Shown one piece after another: positions 26,101 to 40,115 of a stretch of DNA of 64,000 nucleotides. How positions within the stretch are numbered: position 1 is the first letter of the stretch; each line of letters starts with the position of its first letter. The position numbers and the translations under genes were made by a program. The notes below the pieces were generated by a model. The model saw only the letters and a program-made list of their open reading frames with translations. It was not told where the DNA came from and searched no databases. The DNA lies in contig SEMN01000133.1 of NCBI GenBank assembly GCA_005408345.1, forward strand, positions 744,001 through 808,000, given 5' to 3'. The DNA is from Macquaria australasica (taxonomy: Eukaryota; Chordata; Actinopteri; Centrarchiformes; Percichthyidae).

Positions 26101-29100
26101 TATTCAGGTCCCAGAAGTTCAAAACAGCTTTCTGTGGCCCCGGGGCAGTAAATGAAGGAAGCTTTCCTGTTGTGCTTTAGTAGACCTCGGTTCCCTTGCT
26201 CCAGGCACCTTAATGAATTATCTCTCTCCGCTTCATGGCTTCATAAAGGAAATCTCTTCAGTCAGAGAGCTTCACTGAACAGGATGTCCTCCTCTGTCTT
26301 CTTTCCATGGTTTTTAACTAGTTCAACATGTAAAGTCTGCTGATATGAAGAATCTTGAGTGACTAGAGAAACCTTACTGAGCTAAGCACAAATAAAGGCA
26401 AGAACTGCACACTCGTGGGTTCCACGTTTTCCCCATCTGGTAGATTAACACATCATTTTACAGTCTGGTGATTGTGGAATAACAAGCCGCCAAATCAATA
26501 ACTTTTAACACGCCTGAAGAGAGAGCATTGTTAGCTTGCCTCACAAGTAGCAAGGCACCCTGTGAGCATGGGCAGGATTACTCCCAAACTATACTCAAAC
26601 TATACTTAATTAGTCCATAAAGAAAACAGTATTTATTTTGCAGATATCCAACAACACTATGGTGCCAGTTCTTAAGTTTTTCCTTTGGTTGCCCAGTTGC
26701 ATCTAGGAGTAACTTTAAAACCAGGCTGAAAAGGTTAAAACTTTCAAGTCTGTTGCACCTCTGACCATACCCAAAAGTGATGTCACGGTGTACTGAAACA
26801 CCCTGAAGTACACTTTTACATCACTACAGAAAGCAGAAGTCAAGCCAGTGGAGGTCAGCAAAAACAAGACTTTCAGTTGGCCTTTTAGGTTAAAGTTGCT
26901 AGATCACTTATATCCAATTCTTGTGTTTGCACTCAAGAACTTGCATTTAGAATTAGACTTTAGCCTAACACACAAGCAGCCATATCAGCATTTGAAAGTT
27001 TGATTTTTAGGTTGGGATAAGGGCTTGGAGTCCAAGTTTTTGGCTTGACAGTGTTGGCAGGGGCATTGGCAAATACCTGGTTCCTATCCGACCTATCCAA
27101 TTCATTTGAACCTCTGAAATAGATCTGAAAACATGTCCCATCAGATCCCATTTGCCTTTAACGCTTACAGTCCCAAGCCTACTTGCATTTGTCTGACTCT
27201 CAAAGTCTCGTGTTAGCCTCAAATATAAATGTATTGCACATTTTCTTTTCCAGGATAACCAGGGTTATGTGAAAGTGAAGAAATATGTGATGCAAATAAC
27301 ATTACAAATTATTTATGTATGTAGACTTTAGGTTCCCCTTGAAAATTTCTGTCAAATATTACAGAACAGTAATCCAACTAATCATTGAAATCTGTGATGC
27401 TTACAACAGCATCACAGACACTAAATAACATAGATGAAAATGTATAAAGTACAACAACAAACCTTTACTCTGAGTAACTTTTACTCAAGTTTTACTACAG
27501 CCAAAACATGTCACTAACATTTCTGACTTCATAGATGTCAAGGGTCAAAACCTAGAATGTGAATACTTTAAAAAAGCATCATAACCAATCAATAACAGAG
27601 GCAATTATTCAATCAGTGAAGTCTTGAATGAAACCTTTGAAAACTCTGGCACGCACACATTGTTTGGACCACCATAACAACCCGTAAGGAGATGTTACAA
27701 TTAAGAATGATATTTCATTTTGCGGGTATGGACCGGAACTGATAGCGAGACTCACCAATCAGTTCCTGAGCAAGCCTCACATTAACAAAGTTTCTGATAG
27801 GGTTAAACTGTTGAAACTTTTATAATACACACGGTTTCTGATCTATTGCTCAGTTGAACAAAAAAATCAGAATTCAGTCACATTGACCAGGCAGTGTCAA
27901 CATAGTCCGTGTCTTTAGTGAAGGAAGGCCAACAGCACACATTTTCTGAGCAAACTAGCAAAAATGAGTCCTGTTGGCCATCATGAGTGAATGGACTATC
28001 TTTACTCCAAAGTCTTTATTGAAACCATTCACTCTGAAGACTTAAGGAGCTCAGGGTGGCTACTGTCCTTCCTTTGGGCTTTGCAGTGAATCAGATGTCT
28101 TGCTCCAGTGTGTGGGGAGCTGAGAGCTCTCATTATCCGAGTTCCCTCCTCAGGATCCTGCCCTCTGTGGAGGCACTTCCTCCTTAAACCTCCCTTGACT
28201 CTGTCTATCCACCCTCCCCTCTGTCTCCTCTCTTTCTCGCTCTCACTCTTCTTTCTCTTGCTGCAAGCGAAGGTCAAATTAATTCTTCTTCATAATTTCC
28301 TGTCAGCAAGATTCCTCCCTCGGAGACTCCATCTATGGCTCAGTGCCTGAAAGATGTGATTACGGTGAAGACAAAGTGAATACCTGTGTCTGACAAAGTG
28401 AATAATGTTTTTTTTTCTCCCCTTATCCATATAGATATATAAGGTGTATGGTAATATCACACATAATAAAGTCTCCCACAGTTTCATTTTTACTCTTTTT
28501 TGAATATGAATACAATGTGGATGCCTTGGGTGACACTCCACATTAGGAGCTAATATGGGCTCGTACTCACAAAGGAAATGTCGTTTAGGAGCAAATGGCT
28601 TCACTGCTCAGCTGCTCAGACAACACAGTGTGCCCTAACCTTGCTCATTAACGCTGTGGGTCTCTGAGGGTCTCAAAGCCTAAACGCAGACATCCACAAT
28701 GTAGCTGCACACCTCAGATGGTAATAATGTTATGAAATACAGAGAGTAATTGCATCCCCTGTTGTGAAAGCAAAGGCTCCTTTCATTAAGGCATGAATTG
28801 AAACTGGTCTCGGTAATGAAGGTAGCACAGACACCCCATAGCTGGTATGGCATTCATTCAATCACTAAATGGAGTCAAGTTGTATTTTGAAATAAGAATG
28901 GGGGATGGGGGTGAATATAACTAATGTGGCATATTGAAAAGAATCTCACCCCCCCTTCCCAAAAACTACTTTTTTATAACCTCAAGCTATATTTCTCCTT
29001 GACACACAGTGAAGACTCCCAGCCCAATTATGGACTCCAAACGCTTCACACTGGACTGCCAGTCGGCCATTTTCTTTTTTCTGCGGGAAAAAGAGCAGAG

Positions 29101-32100
29101 AGGGAGTCGAGCAACGTCAAGGTTAGGCGAAGCGCATTTCATCTAGTTTCACCCAGGGAGAAGCAAGGGGTGCATGAATACAACAAACCCACTCTTACCT
29201 CCAACTCTGACTCTCAAGGACACTAGAACAGGATGCAGCCGAGTATGAACAACATGCGCAGATCTCTTAATGAAGCTGAGGGAAAGAGGGCACCACCAGA
29301 ATTTCAAAACGATGTGAGGGAACAGAAGAAGGAGAGAAAATTGTGTGGAATAATGAGAGATAATCAAGAAAGAAAAACAGAGAGGCAGAGGAAGAAAGAA
29401 GGTGCACAGGTGGAATAGCTCGAGGCACAGTACTGGCACTCTAGTCATATGTGATATTTTGTGTGTGTTTGTGTGTGTACACTCAGTGTTCTGGCCTCTG
29501 ACTCATGGCAGAGGAAAACAGATTGCTTTGACAGGTCCGCTGATATCACATGAGATGTTCTGCTCTTTTGCCTCCGGAGAGTCCCGCCCAGTGGTGTTTG
29601 AGGCCTCGGTGAAGCTTGGTGACTGCTATGAAGGGAAATTTGCAGAGAGCTTAGCCGTCAATATGCTATTTGTATAGATGTGATCCCGCACCACAAAGGG
29701 CAAGTCTCGGCAGAGTCTGGATCCCGTCAGTCATGTAAACTTAATCTGCATCTTGCAGAAATGAACTCTGTAAATGGTATGTCGGTGTGAAATCACAACC
29801 TGAACTCTATGTAACAAAAGTGACCCCGCTGGTCGATGAAACCCAAACGCTCAATAGTTTGCTCTTTTATGCCTTTTTAAACCAGAAGCGGTGGGTAAGG
29901 TTTCACTGCGCAGAGCCACATTCATTAGTTTATAGTGAAATGAGAAGCCATTAAAAAGTCATTGTATCAGTCGCCTGGCAGCAAGGCTGGTTCCACTCAG
30001 TCTGCTGCCATCTCCAGCCTCCCTGACCACCTCCGGACATCCAGGAGCCCAGACGGCATGGACAGACCAGACTCCTGAGCACACGCCTTCAGCTTCCCAG
30101 CATTCGCTCATGATCTTACCAACCTGGATCAATAGCCATAGGACACTTACTGTACTCTGAGACTAGCCATTACCCTGTAAACATGCCTGAGCACTGGCTC
30201 CAGACTTACTGTACGTACGTGTAATGGAGAAGAGAAAAATGGCACTCAAGAAGTTGTTTTGCCCGCTGTCCGTTGCCAGGGCGACCGACCGTTATGCAGT
30301 GTTGAGGTAATGTGGGGGTAAGCTTATCAGTTAATGCATTATTAGAACAGACACCATAATGTGTTAATATGTTACTGTTCACTGGTACTTTACTTGAGAT
30401 AATATTAGAGGTTAACAGAGGTTAAATGCATCAATTATCCTGTATTATTAGTTTGCACAAAAATAACAGGCAAACGCAGGTATAACATTAATGCAGCTGT
30501 GGCACCAGCAAGGCACATAACTTTCTGTTCACTGTCCCGTTTTCTGTACTGCCCCCTTTGACATTTCAACATGCATATAAAGTCAACAGTAGCATATATA
30601 TATAGAAAACAATACATTTTTCAGACCCCCAACATATTTAATTTGAAGGTTTTTTCTTCAGGGTACTGGTTGTATTCCGCACACTGGTTTTAGTTCATCT
30701 GTAGTGTAAATGCATACTTTTAACTTCACTAATTTAAATGCTCTTTCATAAAATCTTCCTTGATACAGTCCAGGCAGACAGCAGTGCATGAAGGAGACCA
30801 CTTCTTTACATTGGTAATATTGTAATTACACTGAAAATGGTTCTAATACCACGAGTCTACAGGCATATTCACAATGTAGATCCACTAATTAAAAGTTACA
30901 TATTCAATATTACAGTACTTATTCCCTTGCAAGTTATTGCTGTATGTCTATGTGAGCATCAAGTAGACATAGCCAGCTAAGCCAGGAGCAAGAGTGACAG
31001 ACATAAAAAGAATATTTATTCACTGAATCACCTCAGAACGCACAGTACCATAGTTGCATAAAGACGAGCATAAAGGAGAGCGAGAGAAAGGTGTCGAGTA
31101 TAAAGAGAGAGGGATACCAAGGACATTTTGAGGGAAATGGGGTGCAACGAGTAGGTACATAAAAGGAAATGATGTATATTATGCTAGTCCGGGATCATGG
31201 TTTGTGTATCGAGGATTTATGGCGGTGTACGTAGCAACAGCACGGCACCACACCTGATCATCCATTATTATTGTAACATCTCTCACTTTGGGGGCAGACA
31301 TGATTGATGGGGAGCTGTTAATGACTTTGGCTTTGAAACTGTTATTACCACAAAAGTGACACAGTATTTAAAAAGGTGTGTTTGCAATTGGACATTGATT
31401 ACTGTTAAAAATGGATCAAGAGAACATGGAAAATTATCCTTAAGTATATCACGATTGGCATTAGAAACATGTAAGCAAATAAGAAACTTATCTTGAGCTT
31501 TCCTTTTTACTGTATGTATCTTCTTAAATATAAACTTTCTCCACAAATATGTATTATTGTGTTCAGTTTTACATTTGCTTTGAGTGCACAGTGTACACAG
31601 TACATTGTTTGAACAAAAGCCTTTAAGTACTCAGTGCCTTAATCTGATCTATATGGGCAAATTACAAGCAAAACTGCCCATTGCGGTTGCACCCATAGAG
31701 AACTTCTATTCTAATTAAATGTGATTGTGCTCTTGTACACTCTAATAGCCCTCCCCTCTCACAATCACTGAAAAGGCATACATGGCAGTGACGGAACTGT
31801 AAAACACAATTTAAAAAAATAAATAAAAAATCAAAAGCAAGCCTTGCATAAGAAACACAGATCAACCCACCCCACATCAGTTGTAATTGGTGCCATTAGT
31901 CTTTTTATGCTTGATTGCCTGCCAAAATGTCAGCCTATCTATTTCCCTCTTGTTGCATTTTTCTTTTCTTTTTTCCCCCCCTGAACTGTCAGTAATTAAA
32001 AGTTATTGTCTACTTGTCTCCGTGCCAAGTGGGAGACTTAGAAACATAAAAACTTAAAACTGGGAACAAAAATGTGTTTTTTTTATCATTTGTTTTTAAC

Positions 32101-33084
32101 TAGTGGTGAAAGTTCTGGGAAGTGGTGCTTGTTATTGTAAAGCACACCCTCAGCACAGGTGCTCATTCCTGCACATTGCACAGTACTGTTGTACCCGCTG
32201 TGTGTTGGGTCATGATGGAAGCAATTAAACATGACAGAGAAATAACACTATGTCCTGGATGACTCATGCTCAACATTTTATTGACCCTGGTGCAAAATTA
32301 GCCTCTCAGCAAAGCATACAGAGTGGTCTGAAACAAAACATGCAGCAATATACCAGACAAATTACAATTAACAAGTGGAAAGAGCAGAAATTGAATAAGT
32401 AAAGAGGATATTATCTGTTATAGGCCAGCAGATTTTTTGGTATATTAAAGTAGTAAGTTTGATGGTTAGGCATAAACCTTCTTTGCACATTGTCATCTCA
32501 ACAAAACAGCATGTTTTCACGGAGTATGCGGCTGCCATCAAACACACCTTCTCGCCCTTTTGGCTGCTCCTGACAGTTTACGATACCTAGCATGTATACA
32601 GAACCTCAGCTTTTATCGTTTTTAGCCATGCTAGCAGTGTGGCTCCAGGGATGGTAATGTGGGTCCATGGATGTATTAAGGACAACTGGATACCACTTTC
32701 AAAGATGGCGCCCCATTCATTGCTATGAAAATTGCTCACTGGATATATATGCCGAAAAAGCCTCCTCTGACTTCCTCACACTTGTCGTTTTTAGGCCCAT
32801 TGAGCATTTGAACTGGAGTCCTTTTCCAGCCAAGCCAGTTGAGAGCATGTGCGTATGAGACTTCCTGTGGCCGAGCTGGCTGACTTCCTGTTGGCTCCCT
32901 GCACACATGATTCAGATAAAAATAATTTAATCATACAGCTCCTCTAGATTTTCTATTATTTCTGTAATGTTATTAGAGTGAATGGATCAAATTCTGATAA
33001 TACAAAGAGTCAATTCAGGTTGTTTGTGACGCCCGCAAAACATCTGTAATCGATGTACAGTGAATCCTATTCCAATGATTGTGC

Positions 33085-33605
33085 ATGGGGAAAAATGCTT
33101 TTTGGGCTAGTGTGCATCAAGTGATGCTGCTAGAAGTTGTAATACCAAGTGTGGCCACTACATCAAAACTGCCTCACAGCCCAGCACTGTTCCTGGGGTT
33201 TGTGTCGGTCTGTTGTTCGGTCGGTTCAATACTTTGGTCCAGACTGAAATATCTCAACAGCTGTTCAAGGGATCGCTTTAGTGATCCCTTAACTTAAGCA
33301 CCATCATCAGGTCAACATTTTTATTTGTCCAGTACTTTGGTTTATGACCAAATACGAGCTAAACTAATGACATTCCCACCAGCCCCAGCTGTCCTTTGTG
33401 TAAAATGCTAATTAGCAAATGTTAGCATGCTAACATGCTAAATTAAATTGGTAAACATGGTAATAATCATTACACCTGCTAAACATCACCATGCTTGCAT
33501 AGCCATTTATCGTGAGCATCTTAGCATACTGACATTAGCATTTACCTCAAAGTACAGCCTCACAGAGCAGCTAGCATGGCTGTAGACTCTTTAGTCTTGT
33601 TTGTT
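33085..33605 (+). repeat. dispersed fish repeat rich in GCTAAC/GTTAGC words
   Basis: Order of recognisable words: TACTTTGGTCCAGACTGAAA, ATCTCAACAGCTGTT, AGTGATCCCTTAACTT, CACCATCATCAGGTCAACAT, TTATGACCAAATAC, then GCTAATTAGCAAATGTTAGC, GCTAACATGCTAAA and finally GCTAGCATGGCTGTAGACTC. I recognise this order from a very common fish interspersed repeat. It is diverged from the consensus I remember. Class and exact ends are unknown to me. The preceding 300 bp (from about 32610) may belong to a related repeat. Confidence 0.55.
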
Positions 33606-35552
33606 GTTCTTGCATATAAACGATGGTTTGGCTTCAAACGTTATCTGACTTGCTGAAGCTTGGCATCTATAAATGAAAGGAGTATGGGAGTAAGATTTTA
33701 TAGGTTATTTATGAGTGTAAGGTGCCCTCTAGTATCAGCATTAGCAGCTAGTAAAGCATTCAATGGCCCCGTGATAGATCATTTTTTTAGGAGAACTTTA
33801 CTCCCAAAATGTATTTGAGACGGCATTGGTTTGAGATTTGGGTTTTAAACAGAATTAATTGCAACTGAACTGTGCTTTTTATTCACAACACCACCACAGG
33901 ACCTCAAGCTTCAGAGGCATTTTAACTTTTATTTTAATTACTTAATAAATATTTAGTGTCAAGGGTTGCCAGAGGGATGAAATATAAATGAGGCTTTTTT
34001 TGTAAATATCTCATGATATAATTCTCTGCACATATCCATTTTTGCTCTGTGTTAATGGTACTTGTGAGTGTCTGCACATGTATAGGTGTGAATTATGTGC
34101 TGCAAACAATATCTGAAATCACATGCACTTGCACATAATAAGCATCTTTCCGCTAAGCTCTCTTCAGAATGGGTAGAATTTTCTTTTAACTTTCCCATGC
34201 CTCTTACCCATGCGTGTTATGTGCGTGCTACAGGACATGAGTTTTGGGCTGAACTTGCCCTCGATTAAAGATTTAGCTTGTTCACAGAGGGGAGTTATTA
34301 GAGGCAGGGGCCCCTGCTCCTCAGGAAGAAGTTTCACATCAGGACCAGTTTGTTGCATTGTCAAAAGATTAAAGCAAGTTTGTTGAAAGGTCTTCCTGCT
34401 ATTCCACATGATTGATCTTCCTCCACCCCACCCCCCACCCACACTCCCATCCCTCTTTCATATACTAGCTACGAATGCCAAGCTGGTCTCCCCGTCTCTC
34501 CTTCTCTCTCTTGATTTTCTTTTCACAGCTAGTTCGTGTCTGCTTTATCTATTTACATGTCAGTGTCTCATGTATGTCACTGTCTCTCCACTTTTGTCCT
34601 TCTAATCCTCCCACATTGCTGTTTCATTATTGCAAGAGCAGTGCTGTTCTCCAGCAGCAGCTCGAGGAGCTGTGCTTTCTTGAAACTGTTTTTCTCTTTC
34701 ATGTTTACTTTATTCCATATTTTCTATCTTTCTTTCTCCTCTTTCTCATTGTCTCTGTCTGTAAGTCTTCCATGTTCTGTGTCTGATACTGGTCAGCGAT
34801 CCTTTGCCCCCGCCAGTCGCTGTGCTTGAGGGACATTCCTGATATAATTACAACTTTTGATTATCCTCCAGACTGACCCCAGGATGGCCTGGCCCTAATG
34901 CAGCACCAGTCTGCCAGCCGCTACTACTGCTGCAGCTAATGAGGGACGCCTAGTGTTTCCCACTGCTGGCTGACTCCTTGATTTATTGTTTCATTCAGTT
35001 CATACCTGCGGCTGCATTCCTGTATATTAGGAAACGGTAAATAATGAAGTTTACTCTACGACTCATGTACCTATCCTGTGGTCTTTTGCAGACAAGCATG
35101 CCGATGCTAAATAGCAGCGCGTATCTAGTAGTGATGTAGTGTTAGCTGTATAATCCCTCATGTGGAAATTGCTTTTACCGCAGCCTCACATGCAGCATCA
35201 CACGGCATAATTCTGACGTGACATTAAAGGCTGACATATAGCACGTTCTGAAAATAAAAATGCGAACATGGTTACAGTACATCCGAGTTAGGTTTAATGA
35301 TGAGATGCACAGATGGTAACATACACTCCAGAGGACTGTGGTAAGTTGGGAGGGGCACAAGTACCCTACATTTACAGCCTTCTTACTGTAGCTGCGAGGA
35401 CTGTCACTAAGATGTAGATGAAAGATCTTCTGCATCATATTCTGTTAATCAGAATAAAAATACTGACACAATATTGATTCATTCTGTACCCACTTGAGGT
35501 TTCTATCCCATAACCATGGAACTTATTTTTCTGCCATTCTGAGCTATTTTAA

Positions 35553-35880
35553 GTAGGGCTGCAATTAAAAATAATTTTCAGTAACAATTAAGATGCTTTG
35601 TTTAGTCTACAGAATGTCAAAAAAATGATTTGGTCTGACCAACAGTAGTGGAAAGTAACTAAGTACATATGGTAGTATATAAAGTTATTAGTGATGTAAT
35701 AAGGGAAGTAATGTCCAATAATATATACATTATTTTGAAATTGGCCATTCTGCAGAATGAGTATTTTAATATATGCGAATGTTTTCCTTAATAAATGACA
35801 ATTATCGATTATCAAAATTGTTGTCAATTAATTTCCTGTTGATTGACTAATCAATGAATCAAGTAATTGTTTCATCTCTA
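35553..35880 (+). mobile_element. MITE with a nested insertion
   Basis: The left part (AGTAGGGCTGCAATTAAAAA) and the right part (ATTATCGATTATCAAAATTG through ATCAATGAATCAAGTAATTG) are the two ends of one common fish MITE with a GGGCTGCAACTAACGATT-like terminus. Between them, about 35642-35770, the sequence switches to GTGGAAAGTAACTAAGTACA through GGCCATTCTGCAGAATGAGT. This belongs to the hAT-like family at 20135 and 47145. A secondary insertion is the simplest reading. Confidence 0.55.
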
Positions 35881-36802
35881 ATTTTTGATGCTCGGTTCAC
35901 AAGTTTGGAAAAAACCCAAAGACATTGGTCATCCCTCAGTCAGCAGAGCCAACGGCCACGAGATGCACCGATCCATTGCTGTCAATCAAAACATTTTTTT
36001 CATTGGAATGATTGACTTTAGGTGTCAAACCATGAAGTTGTCAGTGCAGCAGATGCAGGGGGAAAATGTATGCTTCTACCAATGTAGAGTAGTATTGATA
36101 CACAGTATATTCCTTATTTCCCTCCTGTCTGAGTTCTTTCCACATCTATGGGCAGGCGCCGCATACGCTGCAGCTTTGACTGAATCGTGTTATGTTTGCT
36201 TTCTTGAATATAGGAGTATGTGTGTAGGGGCAGGCATGGCAAACTCAATATGTGTGCATATTTTTTAACCTTTATTTAATCAGAAACGGTTGACTGCACC
36301 TCCCCAGCGTGCTTCACAGTTGAACACGTGTATACATTATCCTTCACATTCCCTACAGAAAACAGATGCATACATCTCCAAGGCTATAGCTGCCATTCCT
36401 TACAGCATGTGTATTCTTTCTGCATTGTAGTCAGCTTCACAATATTGCACATTTTAGCAGATGAGGTTTTGCAGAAGGCCGTATTTTGAACATCAAAGCA
36501 TAGAGTGTGTCAGTGTAGCTCTTTAGCCTTTTAGATATATAGATGAGAGGTTATGGAAGGATCAGAGGTCAACATGAAAAGAAGAAAGAGACTCATTTAA
36601 CTTTGATTAAAATCATCACACCCATGCACAAACACACTTCAGACCTGTGCACACACAGCAATATAGAAACACATTCACATACACATACACAGTGACTCTT
36701 TAATGAGCCACCATCTAATGATACAGCCACCTGTGACAGTTTTAGTACAGTTGTAATTTCCAACTTAAATACGGTCACTGCGTTTAGTTCTGTGGCTCTG
36801 CG

Positions 36803-36825
36803 CGTGTGTGTGTGTGTGTGTGTGT
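36803..36825. repeat. (GT)n microsatellite
   Basis: CGCGTGTGTGTG run of about 11 GT units. Confidence 0.9.
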
Positions 36826-38889
36826 TGATGAACAAGGCACTAAACAGAATGAACTGGCTTGTGTGGACACACCAGCTCCCCTCCTTTGCTCATCTGTCAT
36901 GTACACAAGCTCTTTGTAATTAAAACTGCTCGTTGTGTGTATGCTGATAATGGGTGGGGGGGACATGGTTGGTGTTTATAACCTTGTCAAATCAAAGGAA
37001 ACCTCTGTGACCTCCTGATATTCGGTCGGCTGTACACACACACTCTCCCACATCCATAAACACACACGCGACTTCTTGGTGTCCTAACCGTAATTATGCA
37101 GATGGGGAGAAAGTAAGTGGCTAGCGAGCAACACTTTAATTTGAATTCCTCCTTTCACTGTCCATGTTTCACTAATAGTTCCATTTACAGTAATTTGTTC
37201 CGCCTCAGGCAATGACTCATAACAGAGGCATTTGGATGTAAAACAAATGTAGAACACACATGTATGTACGCACACACACACCCTTTTTGTCACCTCCTTG
37301 ATTCTTTACACATTTTACCTCCTTACACTTTTCTCAGCTCCATCTCCACCTCCACCTTTTCTAGACTATCAATGTTACAGCTTTTGGCTGCAGAAAGTGT
37401 AGAATTATGGCATGTCAGTGTTTTAAGTGCTGCCACTATAAAATGGGCGCAGAGAAACCATAAGAAGTAGAATGAGGCAGGCAGGCCATGCTCTGCTATG
37501 CCAGCCATTTACTACCCGGGCACGGCAATATCATGATACAGTGCACACTTGGGGCACATGACACCAAATCTACCCAGCAGATATTTATGAGGGACATATT
37601 ATTTTTCATTATGCACACATTAAATCATCAGTTGAAATATTAGGCGAGCGCTTGCTCTTTTTTTTTCATCTGTATGATTCCACCCTAGAGCCTGAAAACA
37701 TTTGCAAGAACTCCTGTTTTTGCTTTAGAGTTTTATTTGCCCATTACCACAGTGACTTGGAAGTAGTTCACTTTTGAGTGCCTTTAACTCTAATGCTGTC
37801 TGTTTGACTCTGACAGACACAGTACAGGTTGCTACTTAACCAGTTCCCAGTGGAGAATAGGCCTCTCTTTTGAGGATATAGACGCTGTGTGATCTTTTTA
37901 TGGGACATTCTGGTTCTTGTGTTTGACTACAGCAGTAATACCTGAGAGGGAGGTAGGAACAGGAACAACGCCACCATGATCAAAGTACCCATAATCACAG
38001 TTAAGAACATCCAGGAGGATATCATGGCTTTTATCCAACAGTTACCAATCACACATTAGCTTACTGGTTCCCACAAGAGATGCCATATAGACATGTTTTA
38101 TGGGAATTAACAGCACATGTTGAGTGTTTCTCTGCTCGTCTGACTGTATAAATATCTCCTGACAACAGTTTGACCTGGGCAAGTTTCATATTGATTGTGA
38201 TATGAGATCTACCGTTCGCTAAATGTTCTGCACTACCTACTACCACTACTGCATCTCATCTGTTTTACGCCCACATCACACTTGCTAACCCTCTTGTGCT
38301 TGAGTTAAAGGTCGTTCTACAGCAACAGTACCTTACTTCCCTGTCACACACGAACTGAATAAACATGTCGGAACGAAGGTAACTGACATGTAGGTGTGAG
38401 TGAGTCACTGTTTGCTCTGTTGAGCACATTGTTGATCCGTGCATACTCATTTGGACTGCGGGCCCACAGGACTGTGCATTCAGTTTCCCAGAATAAGAAT
38501 GTTAATCTTGGATCACTGGCCTGGTTTCCTTCAGCATCATGTTCATGCAGTGATATCAAGCCTCTCGGAGGGGGAATAACAATTTACATTTTGTCTAACT
38601 TTAGATTTACTATAAAGGCCTCTTTTTATTTATTTATTGGTTTTTTTGAAGAAATAAATTGCAGCTATATTCTACATCCAATACCCATTTTGTGTGCTTC
38701 ACAACTATAATTTAGCATAAAGATCAATTGTTTACAAACTATATAAAAAAACTATACTATTACAGAAAGCATTAATAACTCAGATGTAGGTGTTATTTGA
38801 TGGTAGCCCTTCAATTAGAAGACCTGTAAGTCAGTGTGGGAGTAATAGCAGGTTCTAATCCTGTTTTGAATCTTGGGGCTCTGCCTTAT

Positions 38890-39165
38890 TGTTTAAACCT
38901 TAATTAACAGATTTTTTGGCCACGTGGGAGCATCAGAAACAAGCCATAAACACAACATTGACTGATTATCAATTTACAAGCCTTGATATGGAGAGACATG
39001 GAGCAACATTAGCATTTATACGGATTCATGTTTCTGGTCACCTGGCGAATGCAAGTCCAATAATCACTCTCCTTTTAGCTCTGTTTTAGTCCCCACCACC
39101 TCGTGAGGGAATTTTCTGGCTCACTAGCATGGTTAGCTGTTAGCAGCAGAGTGTGCCCTTTTCAC
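38890..39165 (-). repeat. MITE family copy, partial (same family as 53952-54467)
   Basis: TTTGGCCACGTGG, ACACAACATTGACTGATTAT, GTTTCTGGTCACC and ACTCTCCTTTTAGCTCTGTT occur in the same order as in the 58000-58570 copy. They appear in reverse complement at 53952-54467. This copy lacks the far end. Confidence 0.65.
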
Positions 39166-40004
39166 AATCTTTGAAAACACACTGTCTGTGCTCCATGTAA
39201 GAAAAGTTTCAAAAGATATAGGAAAAACTGACAGAACCCCATATTCTTAAAGGATTAGCAAACTTTTTGTGTCTGTGAAAGTTAAACTCATTTGGATGTA
39301 AAGGTTCAGAGAAATATTGTATGGGTCTCCTTTCTCATGCATTGCTAAATGGAGACGTTTCAAGATTTAAATCAGCACATTGCTTCTAGTTTGTGACGAT
39401 GCTGCATCTTCTTTTGAGAATTCCTGGTGAATTTTATGTTCCTGACAGTAGGCTGTAAATTTATGTATGTGAATACTTAAATCTAACGGCATCCACATCT
39501 GATAAACATGGGCCCTACAATCCACCATATTTTACATCACCGTTGCTATTCTTAGACACTTCAAACTCACCGGCTGAGTCCTGTCCTCTGGGAGTTTCTA
39601 ACAGACGATGGAAAAACTAGGCTGGTGTAATTGGACTGAAGAGCTGGTTATGATTCTCTCAGTCACAATTTAACAGGTTATTAAAAGATGAGACTTACAG
39701 GCATGTTTATTGTTATTCAAAATTAAAATGTGCAGTGTCGGTGCAATTGCTTATCTAGTGAAGGTAGGTGCATGAGATATTATCTTTGCTCTGTTGTACA
39801 CACCGTAGCTGGTCTGCTAAGATACCAGCAGCTGATGAAGGTGCATAAGAAAAGGATATGTTGATGTTAAAGGAAAACGTTTTCAATTTGGGTGTTATTC
39901 TCAGAATTGTGGCCATCATGCACAACTGTAATATGTCCCACTCAGTATGTACTGTATCTTGGTCACAATTGTTTTTTAAATGTAAAGGATCGCAATCAAG
40001 GTTG

Positions 40005-40115
40005 TTTGTTTGTGTTTTTTTAAAGTAATATCGGTCAATATATTATTCAGGTTTTTTAAAATCCCAAATATCGATATCAGTATCGGCCTCAACAATCCAG
40101 TATCGGTCGAGTCAT
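40005..40115. repeat. TATCGG-rich MITE fragment
   Basis: Several TATCGG/CGATAT words (TAATATCGGTCAATAT, ATCGATATCAGTATCGGCCT, CAGTATCGGTCG) clustered in 110 bp. This resembles a fish MITE type with ATATCGG termini. Ends not found. Confidence 0.4.

Noticed and set aside
36266..36325. TTTAACCTTTATTTAATCAG, resembling the start of a common fish retroposon tail
   Set aside because: Only about 20 bases match the pattern I remember; too short to call.
38815..38880. GGTTCTAATCC resembling a tRNA T-arm (internal promoter B box)
   Set aside because: No matching D-arm, anticodon stem or acceptor stem could be folded around it.
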